Below, piece by piece: positions 1 through 5,462 of a stretch of DNA of 8,638 bases. Under the pieces are notes generated by a model that saw nothing but the letters and a program-made list of their open reading frames with translations, had not been told where the DNA came from and did no database searches. The stretch's first letter is position 1. Each line of letters opens with the position of its first letter. A program made the translations under genes and the position numbers. This DNA comes from an uncultured Eubacteriales bacterium (GTDB lineage Bacteria > Bacillota > Clostridia > Oscillospirales > CAG-272), in NCBI GenBank assembly GCA_934500855.1, contig CAKSUH010000048.1, forward strand, positions 1 to 8,638, written 5' to 3'.

Positions 1-889
1 GCTCGGCGTCCTCGGTTACATACTGCAGGTAATCGGTGGAGAAGAAGTCGGACTTATGGTTGTCGCGGTATTTCTCCAGCGCTTCGGTGCTCATCACGCC
101 GTTTTCGATGAGGGAGGCTTCGATCCGATCGCTCTTTTCGGTCAGCGCCTTGTTGTAAAGCGCGGCGATCACGGCGGCATCCATCACATCCTGCTTGGTG
201 ATTCCGGGGCTGACATACTTTTTCAGGAACTCATTGACCGAGGAGCAGGTGTCCTTGCGGTAGTCCTTCTGGGTGTAGGCAACCTTGTTGTCGCCGCTGC
301 CCTTGCTGCCTGCCTGGAGATAAGAGAGCGCCGACTGCTCCGCAATGCTCACCCATGTATTGAGGGCGGCAACCGCGTTGTCCTTGGCGGTTTTGATCTC
401 TTCTTTTGTCAGCGTAACATCCAGCGTGTCGGCAATGTCGCAGACCGCCACATAGCCCGTCAGCGCATCCTTGCTCTTGTTCAGCGCCTTGACAACCGCT
501 TCTTCGGTTGCAAAGGTGGAACGGTAGTTGGAAAGTGCATTTGCATAGTAACTTGACGCATTGGTGGAGTTGATGATGCCCCACTGCGTGTAGAGGTTGA
601 TCATATAGTTGATCTGAGATTCCCAGAGCAGATAAGTGGCGCTTGCCTTGGTCAGGTTGTATTCGCCCGTGGTGCTCTTGACCAGCGGCGTCCGGGAGCG
701 GAACACACCGTTGTTCCACAGTGCTCCCGCAACGATGCCGCCGACAATCAGAACCGCCAGCACGCATGCGATGGCGACCTTTGCGGCTTTGCCCATCGGC
801 TTGCGGCGTTTTTTGGCTTTTTGCGGCGCTTTTTTCGGTTCGCTTGCCGCGTCGATGCGGTCAAGTCTGTTTCTGTTTCCTTTTCCCAT
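1..889 (-). CDS. Membrane-anchored SurA/PrsA-like N-domain protein, C-terminus cut by window edge
   Basis: The frame is open from ATG at 889 to the window edge, giving 296 residues with no stop. The start follows GGAGATCC, a good ribosome binding site seven bases upstream. The protein begins with a Lys/Arg-rich cytoplasmic segment (about 1-35), then one hydrophobic helix (about 37-57, rich in A, V, I, L and G), then a mostly helical extracellular part rich in Ala, Lys and Ser/Asn. There is no lipobox cysteine after the helix, so it looks like a type II membrane anchor, not a lipoprotein. The layout (basic tail, anchor, alpha-helical region with TKEEIK- and TKQDVM-like segments) resembles clostridial SurA_N/PrsA-like foldases, in which a PPIase domain may follow. 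That domain would lie off the window, so the foldase role is inference. It lies 86 bp downstream of RNase J in the same direction. Other anchored helical surface proteins remain possible. Confidence 0.6.
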   Translation of the reverse strand, partial: MGKGNRNRLDRIDAASEPKKAPQKAKKRRKPMGKAAKVAIACVLAVLIVGGIVAGALWNNGVFRSRTPLVKSTTGEYNLTKASATYLLWESQINYMINLYTQWGIINSTNASSYYANALSNYRSTFATEEAVVKALNKSKDALTGYVAVCDIADTLDVTLTKEEIKTAKDNAVAALNTWVSIAEQSALSYLQAGSKGSGDNKVAYTQKDYRKDTCSSVNEFLKKYVSPGITKQDVMDAAVIAALYNKALTEKSDRIEASLIENGVMSTEALEKYRDNHKSDFFSTDYLQYVTEDAE

Positions 890-926
890 GATGGATCTCC
901 TTTTTGTAAGAGTTTATATTACCGCT

Positions 927-948
927 ATTATACCTTCACCCTGTGAAG
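927..948 (-). promoter_or_regulatory. Possible -10 box with adjacent 6-bp inverted repeat upstream of the SurA-like gene
   Basis: On the minus strand a perfect TATAAT (932-927) lies about 37 bases before the ATG at 889. Directly upstream is CTTCAC-AGG-GTGAAG (948-934), a perfect 6-bp inverted repeat with a 3-base centre. I find no good -35 box 16-18 bases from the TATAAT. The site could be a factor-dependent or repressed promoter, or the palindrome could be a hairpin in readthrough RNA from RNase J. It lacks the T-run of an intrinsic terminator. Confidence 0.35.
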
Positions 949-975
949 AGAGCGTGTAAATCTTATGAAAATGGG

Positions 976-2667
976 TCAAACATTCATGATAACCGGCAAA
1001 ATCATCGGTTTTCTCTTTGTCTTGTTGTAGAGGAAGCGGGTCAGATCGTCCTTCACGCGTTTTTTCAGCAGCATCCGGTCGGAGTTCTCCCAGTCGTCCA
1101 GCGCGTCGGTCACCGCGTCAAGCGCAATCTGCTTGGCTTCTTCCATCAGCTCTTCGGACTCCCGCACATACACGAATCCGCGCGATACAATGTCGGGACC
1201 CGAGATCAGCTGGCGGTTGTAGAAATCAACGGTTGCAACCACCACGATCAGACCGTCCTGCGCGAGGTGTCTGCGGTCGCGAAGCACGATGTTTCCGACA
1301 TCGCCCACGCCGTAGCCGTCAACCAGTACGCGCCCGGAGGGGACTGTTCCTGCCCAGTGCGGACCGTTTGCGTCGATTTCCAGCACCTTGCCGATTTCAG
1401 ACAGGAAAATGTTGCGGTCGCTCATGCCCATGTAACGGGCGAGATTGCGGTTCGCAACGAGATGCCGCGCTTCGCCGTGGATCGGCATGAAGTACTTCGG
1501 TTTGGTCAGCGCCTGCATCAGCTTCAGTTCCTCCTGGCAGGCGTGTCCCGAAACATGGACCTCCACAACCGCGTCGTGCAGAACCTCCACTTCTTTGGCG
1601 GACAGCTCGTTGATGATGCGTCCCACATCCTTTTCGTTTCCGGGAATCGCGCTGGCGGAGAGAACCACCAGATCGTTGGAATCAAGCGAGACCTGCGCGT
1701 GGTCGGAAAACGCCATGCGATAGAGCGCCGACATAGTCTCTCCCTGACTGCCCGTTGTGATGAGGGTCAGTTCGCTCGGTTTGTACCGTTTGATCTCGTT
1801 GATATCGACCAGCACGCCCGCCGGAACCTTCATATACCCCAGTTCGATGGCGGCGCTGACGATATTCAGCATACTGCGTCCCGTAATCGCAACCTTGCGC
1901 TTATGCCGCGCACTGGTGTCGATGATTTGCTGAACGCGATGCACATTGGACGAGAATGTGGCGATGATAATGCGTTTCTTTTCGTGGGTTGAGAAAATAT
2001 ACTCGAGCGACGCGCCGACCTTCTTTTCCGACGGCGTGTGTCCGGGGCGCTCCGCGTTGGTGGATTCACACATCAGCATCAGCACGCCCTCGCGCCCCAG
2101 TTCACCGAGGCGCACAATGTCCATCATGTCGCCGTCGATCGGGGTGGTGTCGAGTTTGAAGTCGCCTGTGTGAATCAGGGTTCCGAGCGGGGTATGCAGG
2201 GCGATCGCGCAGGCGTCGGCGATGGAGTGGTTCACATGAATGAACTCTGCCTCGATTGCGCCGAGTTTGACGCGCGACCCCGCCTTGACCGTCCGCAGGT
2301 CGGGCTTCCACGGCAGGGTGTGCTCCGTCAGTTTGTTTTTGATGATTCCGAGCGTCAGCGGCGTTCCGTAAACGGGCGGATTGATGGTTCGCAGGACATA
2401 GGGGACCGCGCCGATGTGGTCCTCGTGTCCGTGCGTCAGAAGGATGCCGCGGATGCGGTCCTTGTTTGCTTCGAGATAGGTGATGTCGGGAATAACCAGA
2501 TCGATGCCCGGCATATCGTCATCGGGAAAACCGAGTCCGCAGTCAACGATCACCATGTCGTTATCGTATTCCACGACGGTCATGTTCTTGCCGATCTCCC
2601 CGAGTCCGCCGAGCGGAATGATTCTGATCTTCCCGGACGGCTTGTCTTTTTTCGGTCTTTTTGCCAT
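976..2667 (-). CDS. rnj: Ribonuclease J
   Basis: This 563-residue protein is a beta-CASP metallo-beta-lactamase RNase, close in length to B. subtilis RNase J1 (about 555). RNase J degrades and matures mRNA and rRNA in the cytoplasm as a 5'-3' exonuclease and an endonuclease. The metal-binding motif HGHEDH is at 79-84 (H79, H81, D83, H84). Further signatures are NHSIAD (146-151), HTGDFK (166-171), beta-CASP segments around 235-310 including TTGSQGE (304-310), the SGHA loop (373-376) and PIHGEARH (395-402). A C-terminal domain (about 450-563) completes a full-length protein. ATG at 2667 is chosen because it follows AAAGGAAACAG and gives the short basic N-terminus MAKRPKKDK that is normal for the family. 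Longer in-frame extension would read through the palindromic repeat upstream. Transcription probably comes from the promoter at 3104-3076 through a long leader. Function is secure. J1 versus J2 type is not assigned. Confidence 0.97.
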   Translation of the reverse strand: MAKRPKKDKPSGKIRIIPLGGLGEIGKNMTVVEYDNDMVIVDCGLGFPDDDMPGIDLVIPDITYLEANKDRIRGILLTHGHEDHIGAVPYVLRTINPPVYGTPLTLGIIKNKLTEHTLPWKPDLRTVKAGSRVKLGAIEAEFIHVNHSIADACAIALHTPLGTLIHTGDFKLDTTPIDGDMMDIVRLGELGREGVLMLMCESTNAERPGHTPSEKKVGASLEYIFSTHEKKRIIIATFSSNVHRVQQIIDTSARHKRKVAITGRSMLNIVSAAIELGYMKVPAGVLVDINEIKRYKPSELTLITTGSQGETMSALYRMAFSDHAQVSLDSNDLVVLSASAIPGNEKDVGRIINELSAKEVEVLHDAVVEVHVSGHACQEELKLMQALTKPKYFMPIHGEARHLVANRNLARYMGMSDRNIFLSEIGKVLEIDANGPHWAGTVPSGRVLVDGYGVGDVGNIVLRDRRHLAQDGLIVVVATVDFYNRQLISGPDIVSRGFVYVRESEELMEEAKQIALDAVTDALDDWENSDRMLLKKRVKDDLTRFLYNKTKRKPMILPVIMNV

Positions 2668-3069
2668 TCTGTTTCCTTTCTTATTAATTAAGGCAATACC
2701 GCGCAATTCGCGATTGGCGCACTCGCTCGCGCCTTTTCCGTGATCCTTCAAAAAATCCTTGCCTGTAGCTCGGCTACAGCCTGCGAATTTTTGGATTGTC
2801 TGACGAAAAATCCGAATTCGCAATTGCACCGTCGGAATTGCGCGGTGATGCCTTAAACTGTTTGGTTTTACGCATGGGGAAACACCGCCCGATCCGAATT
2901 TCTGTGCACCACGGCACATTCGGATGGCGCGGCATTGCCCGAAACAGCTTCCTGCCGACGGCTGACCACGCACTTCGCCGCGGAGGGGAGCTTCCGTACT
3001 CTATGAGGTTCGCAAAACGGGAAAATGCGCGCTCGTCCCGCGCGTTCCCGGTAAACGGTCACATATCGT
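2668..3069 (-). promoter_or_regulatory. Long structured 5' leader (or separate small RNA) ahead of RNase J
   Basis: From the predicted start near 3069 to the RNase J ATG there are about 400 nt without a convincing gene. Two strong hairpins can be drawn. One has CGGGAA (3018-3023) pairing TTCCCG (3045-3050) with an inner GC stem (3028-3032 with 3040-3044). The other has a perfect 8-bp stem (2892-2899 with 2918-2925) with an inner 4-bp stem (2904-2907 with 2914-2917). The final part is the palindromic repeat at 2688-2856. I recognise no known riboswitch, and SRP, tmRNA and RNase P signatures are absent. It may be a regulatory leader or the 5' part may be an independent RNA. The hairpins are visible; the role is inferred. 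Confidence 0.45.
2688..2856. repeat. 169-bp MITE-like palindromic element just upstream of RNase J
   Basis: The ends are inverted repeats. The left end starts TTAAGGCAATACCGCGCAAT and the reverse complement of the right end starts TTAAGGCATCACCGCGCAAT. They match over about 22 bp with two mismatches. TTAA at each end (2688-2691, 2853-2856) could be part of the repeat or a target duplication. Inside are a perfect 7-bp hairpin (CTGTAGC 2763-2769 with GCTACAG 2773-2779) flanked by A- and T-rich arms that partly pair, and a 5-bp hairpin (GGCGC 2716-2720 with GCGCC 2729-2733). No transposase is encoded, so it would be a non-autonomous element or a dispersed intergenic repeat. Its edge is 20 bp from the RNase J start codon, and the ribosome binding site lies outside it. 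Confidence 0.75.
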
Positions 3070-3075
3070 CTCCTT

Positions 3076-3104
3076 ATTATACTCCGTTTTCATAAAAAAG
3101 TCAA
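3076..3104 (-). promoter_or_regulatory. Sigma-A promoter for RNase J
   Basis: On the minus strand TTGACT (3104-3099) and a perfect TATAAT (3081-3076) are separated by 17 bases. Initiation is predicted near 3069. It lies between the stop codon of the small membrane protein and the RNase J leader, so RNase J and probably the following SurA-like gene are transcribed from here. Confidence 0.85.
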
Positions 3105-3142
3105 GGGGTTTTCCGATTTTCTCTGCAGCCTGCGGGATCGTC

Positions 3143-3409
3143 CTACAGCAAAAAGCGCACCGCAATCCCGACCGCGACCCCGACAAGGAAGGCTAAGAGC
3201 GCCCACAGCGCCTCCCGTTTCCGCCGCGCGGCTTGCCTTCCGCCGCCTCCTCCGCTTTCGCAAAGAATCCGATTCGCCTCGGAAAGCATATCCGGCTTTT
3301 CCTGCTTTTCGGGGCGGACATCCCTGCGCAGGACGAAATATGCTTCGTCAAAATAGGGACTGTTTCCCGTCCGCACCACAATCATCTGCTTCTGCGCGCC
3401 TTTTATCAT
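3143..3409 (-). CDS. Small C-terminally anchored membrane protein of unknown function
   Basis: An 88-residue protein I do not recognise by name. ATG at 3409 is preferred because AGAGAGGG lies about eight bases upstream. The in-frame ATG at 3460 has no comparable site. Residues 1-45 form a soluble part with MIVVRTGNSPYFDEAYFVLR (9-28) as its most conserved-looking stretch, then Glu/Lys-rich sequence and an EANRIL helix (44-49). A five-glycine linker (53-57) and a basic patch ARRKRE (61-66) precede one hydrophobic helix (about 68-86) that ends the protein. The pattern suggests a tail-anchored inner-membrane protein with its N-terminus in the cytoplasm. Similar short proteins with an EAYFVLR-like segment and a C-terminal helix seem familiar from clostridia, but this is memory and not a search result. 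It is the gene immediately upstream of the RNase J promoter, in the same direction. Confidence 0.75.
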   Translation of the reverse strand: MIKGAQKQMIVVRTGNSPYFDEAYFVLRRDVRPEKQEKPDMLSEANRILCESGGGGGRQAARRKREALWALLAFLVGVAVGIAVRFLL

Positions 3410-3466
3410 ACTGCATCCCTCTCTTTCGAAGAAGTATTTGCCGGGCAACGGGCGTTTCAAACAGCG

Positions 3467-3492
3467 TTTGTTCTTGCGTATGTATGAACAAA
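3467..3492. repeat. Perfect 7-bp inverted repeat between the membrane protein gene and the AbrB-family gene
   Basis: TTTGTTC (3467-3473) and GAACAAA (3486-3492) are inverted with a 12-base spacer. The site lies in the 234-bp divergent region, upstream of the minus-strand membrane protein gene and next to the AT-rich tract before the plus-strand promoter. It could be an operator. The rest of 3410-3556 shows only AT-rich sequence at 3493-3560 and no convincing minus-strand promoter. Confidence 0.35.
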
Positions 3493-3556
3493 AATCCGTA
3501 ATTAAGAAAAACTTATATATTTTTTGAAAATATTCCAGAATTCGCCAAAAATGTAC

Positions 3557-3585
3557 TTGACAAACAGGAAAATAAAGGGTATAAT
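3557..3585 (+). promoter_or_regulatory. Consensus sigma-A promoter for the AbrB-family gene
   Basis: Consensus TTGACA (3557-3562) and TATAAT (3580-3585) are separated by 17 bases. The 60 bp upstream are very AT-rich, with A- and T-tracts that could act as an UP element or as an AbrB-type binding region. Initiation is predicted near 3592. Confidence 0.92.
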
Positions 3586-3593
3586 GGGAATGT

Positions 3594-3610
3594 CGGCAGA
3601 AAGATTGCCG
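3594..3610 (+). promoter_or_regulatory. 5'-terminal mRNA hairpin of the AbrB-family transcript
   Basis: CGGCA (3594-3598) pairs perfectly with TGCCG (3606-3610) around a 7-base loop, within a few bases of the predicted transcript start. Such a stem at the 5' end is known in Firmicutes to slow RNase J entry, so it may stabilise this mRNA. The stem is visible; the effect is inferred. Confidence 0.4.
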
Positions 3611-3643
3611 AAAAAAGGAATTTGTTTCAAGGAGAGGAATGCT

Positions 3644-3889
3644 ATGAAATCAACAGGAATGGTAAGAAAAGTTGACGAACTGGGAAGAATCGTACTTCCT
3701 GCGGAAATCAGACAGAATATGGATATTGAAACCCGTGACTCGCTGGAGATTTATACCGACGGAGATCGCATTATTTTGCAGAAATACCATCCCGCGTGCA
3801 TTTTCTGCACCAATGCGGATAATCTGGTCTACTTCAACCAAAAGCGCATCTGCCCCGAGTGCCTCGCGAAACTCAAAGCGCTGGGCTGA
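3644..3889 (+). CDS. AbrB/SpoVT-family transition-state-type transcriptional regulator with C-terminal CxxC pair
   Basis: An 81-residue DNA-binding protein. The N-terminal half (1-48) is the AbrB swapped-hairpin domain, with MKSTGMVRKVDELGRIVLPA at 1-20 and the typical DSLEIYTDGDRIILQKY stretch (32-48). The family dimerises through this domain and binds AT-rich, curved promoter DNA. In Bacillus, AbrB, Abh and SpoVT control growth-to-stationary transition and sporulation genes. The C-terminal part (49-81) carries C52-x2-C55 and C70-x2-C73, which look like a small zinc ribbon, so it differs from the C-terminal oligomerisation domain of Bacillus AbrB. ATG at 3644 follows AAGGAGAGG (3629-3637). 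An earlier in-frame ATG lies at or before the predicted transcript start. The gene has its own promoter and stands alone. Which Bacillus paralogue it matches cannot be decided, so no symbol is given. Confidence 0.93.
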   Translation: MKSTGMVRKVDELGRIVLPAEIRQNMDIETRDSLEIYTDGDRIILQKYHPACIFCTNADNLVYFNQKRICPECLAKLKALG

Positions 3890-3955
3890 CAACGGGTTTT
3901 TATTTCTCCCGGCAATATTGTTAATAATTTATCAAAAATTGCACCATAAGTAGGA

Positions 3956-4007
3956 AACAAAGACCGCGGAGGTCGAGGGGAGCCCCCGTAACCTCCGCGG
4001 CTTTGTT
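3956..4007. terminator. Long bidirectional intrinsic terminator between the AbrB-family gene and birA
   Basis: AACAAAG (3956-3962) and CCGCGGAGGT (3964-3973) pair with ACCTCCGCGG (3991-4000) and CTTTGTT (4001-4007), giving 17 bp with one bulged base. A second GGGG/CCCC stem lies inside the loop. Read on the minus strand it ends in TCTTTGTTT, so it should end birA transcripts. On the plus strand it ends in CTTTGTTAT and may also stop the AbrB-family transcript. It overlaps the last two bases of the birA stop codon. Confidence 0.85.
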
Positions 4008-4767
4008 ATCGAACCGAAACCTCGCCCGAGGTGATCGGCAACAGCGCGCCGTCCGCCGTGCGCAGGAGAAGAGCGCCGTCCGCGCGGATGTCCTCCGCAA
4101 CGCCCCGTGCGAATTCTTCACCGTTCCGCAACAGGCGTACCGATTGCCCGAGCGTACAGCAGTTGGCGCGGTATTCGTCCGACCACGCGTCGGCAGGGGA
4201 TGAGAGGATGACGGACAGTTCCCGCACGCAGGCGGCAATCAGCCCGGCACGCGGGCAGTCGGTATTCCCAAGGCTTCCCGCGACTTCGGCAAGTTCGGGC
4301 GGGAATTCGATGGGGCGCAGGTTGATGCCGACGCCGAGAATCAGCCCGTAACGGTCTCCCATGGCAGGCGCTTCGGCAAGGATGCCGCAGACCTTGCGGT
4401 CGCAAAAACGCAGGTCGTTGACCCATTTGATGCGCGTATCGCACCCCGTGGCGGCGAGAATTCCGCGCCGGACCGCGACTCCCGCGGCACAGGTGGCGTA
4501 AAGCACCGAGCGCGGCGGCTCGGTCAGCGGGAGAAACAGGGAAAAGTAGACTCCCGAGCCTGCGGGAGAGAGAAACCGCCTCCCCATGCGCCCTCTGCCT
4601 GCGGTCTGTTCTGCGGCAACAAACAGCGCGGAGGTGTTCAGCCCGTCCGTGAAGGCGCGTTTTGCATCATCGTTGGTGGAGGGCGTGACCTCGCGGAATC
4701 GGACGGTTTGCGGTGCGCAGTCACCGAGTGCGGCGCGCAGCGTATCGGCGGTCAGTCGATCATTCAT
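4006..4767 (-). CDS. birA: Biotin--[acetyl-CoA-carboxylase] ligase, monofunctional type
   Basis: A 253-residue cytoplasmic enzyme that makes biotinyl-5'-AMP and transfers biotin to a lysine of biotin carrier proteins. Motifs in order are TPSTNDDAK (28-36), the biotinyl-AMP loop GRGRMGR (57-63), KWVND (114-118, the usual KWPND with Val for Pro), KVCGIL (125-130) containing the catalytic-site lysine K125, and GVGIN (145-149). A C-terminal SH3-like domain follows (about 206-253). The N-terminal helix-turn-helix of bifunctional E. coli BirA (321 residues) is absent, so it should not act as a DNA-binding repressor. ATG at 4767 follows AAAGGAG with 8-base spacing. It converges on the AbrB-family gene and diverges from the RluA-family gene over 32 bp. 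No biotin synthesis genes are seen here. Confidence 0.95.
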   Translation of the reverse strand: MNDRLTADTLRAALGDCAPQTVRFREVTPSTNDDAKRAFTDGLNTSALFVAAEQTAGRGRMGRRFLSPAGSGVYFSLFLPLTEPPRSVLYATCAAGVAVRRGILAATGCDTRIKWVNDLRFCDRKVCGILAEAPAMGDRYGLILGVGINLRPIEFPPELAEVAGSLGNTDCPRAGLIAACVRELSVILSSPADAWSDEYRANCCTLGQSVRLLRNGEEFARGVAEDIRADGALLLRTADGALLPITSGEVSVR

Positions 4768-4799
4768 CGAAAATTCTCCTTTCGGAACGGAGGAACGGT
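4768..4799. promoter_or_regulatory. 32-bp divergent region holding both ribosome binding sites of birA and the rluA-type gene
   Basis: Only 32 bases separate the two start codons. They contain AAAGGAG for birA (minus strand, about 4776-4782) and GGAGG for the RluA-family gene (plus strand, 4789-4793). There is no room for two sigma-A promoters, so each promoter should lie within the opposite coding region. I searched by eye about 100 bp on each side and found no strong consensus promoter. Confidence 0.6.
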
Positions 4800-5462
4800 A
4801 TGACGGAATATCTTGTTCGGAATTCGGATTATCTTGCGGCGGTCAAGCCGCCCGCGCTTTGCAGTGAGGAAACGGCGGACGGAAGCGGTTTCTGCAATCT
4901 GCTGAAAGCGGAAAACGAGGGGTTTCTTGCCCCGGTGTATCGTTTGGACCGCGGCGTGGGCGGCGTGATGCTCTATGCGCGGAACCCCGACGCGGCGGCG
5001 TTTTTTTCGGCGCTTGTGCGGGAGCACGCACTGGAAAAGGAATATGCGGCGGTCCTGTGCGGCAGACCCGCGAATGACGCGGGAGAATTGCGCGACCTGC
5101 TGTATTACGATCGCGCAAAGAACAAATCCTATGTGGTAAAAAAAACGCGCGGCGGCGTGAAGGAAGCTGCGCTGTCCTACCGTGTCCTGAGAACATGGAT
5201 CGATGCGGAGAACGGTCGCCTCCGCTCGCTGATCGCGGTGAGACTGCAGACCGGAAGAACGCACCAGATCCGCGTTCAGTTTGCCTCGCGCGGTCTGCCG
5301 CTCTTCGGCGACCGTCGCTACGGCGGAGAACCCGACCCCGCGCGGCGGGACATTTCGCTTTGGTGCCGCTCGGTTACATTGCCCGCTTATCGGGAGCATC
5401 CGCCCGTTCGCCTTGTGTCGGAGGCTCCGTTCGGAAAGGAGAATTCTTATGTGGATCAATGA
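4800..5462 (+). CDS. RluA-family RNA pseudouridine synthase
   Basis: A 220-residue enzyme expected to isomerise uridine to pseudouridine in rRNA or tRNA. The catalytic aspartate is D50 in YRLDR (47-51), followed by GVGGVMLYAR (52-61). The usual preceding histidine (HRLD) is tyrosine here, a tolerated-looking variation. GRTHQIRVQ (152-160) and GDRRYGG (170-176) are the other family signatures. The length matches E. coli RluA (219). There is no N-terminal S4 RNA-binding domain as in RluC or RluD, so the target site cannot be predicted. ATG at 4800 follows GGAGG with 6-base spacing and leaves only two residues before the first core strand. The last 14 nt overlap the GH13 gene in another frame, which suggests translational coupling. 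Confidence 0.93.
   Translation: MTEYLVRNSDYLAAVKPPALCSEETADGSGFCNLLKAENEGFLAPVYRLDRGVGGVMLYARNPDAAAFFSALVREHALEKEYAAVLCGRPANDAGELRDLLYYDRAKNKSYVVKKTRGGVKEAALSYRVLRTWIDAENGRLRSLIAVRLQTGRTHQIRVQFASRGLPLFGDRRYGGEPDPARRDISLWCRSVTLPAYREHPPVRLVSEAPFGKENSYVDQ

Noticed and set aside
943..2691. Long plus-strand frames opposite RNase J
   Set aside because: They are antisense shadows of the GC-rich RNase J gene, with no ribosome binding sites or family motifs.
2688..2856. Reading the palindromic element as an intrinsic terminator before RNase J
   Set aside because: On the minus strand the 7-bp CTGTAGC/GCTACAG stem is separated from the nearest T-run by about nine bases, so it does not fit the standard form.
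976..2973. RNase J with a 102-residue N-terminal extension
   Set aside because: The extension is translation of the palindromic repeat and leader. ATG at 2667 has a proper ribosome binding site and gives the normal family length.
2868..3062. A 64-codon minus-strand frame starting with GTG just after an AAGGAG sequence
   Set aside because: The AAGGAG lies at 3075-3070, between the -10 box and the predicted transcript start, so it would mostly not be in the RNA. The peptide has no recognisable features and the region folds into strong hairpins.
2857..3069. SRP RNA, suggested by GGTCAG and GGAAGC motifs in the RNase J leader
   Set aside because: The conserved SRP tetraloop and asymmetric-loop sequence GGTCCGGAAGGAAGC is not present and the pairing does not fit helix 8.
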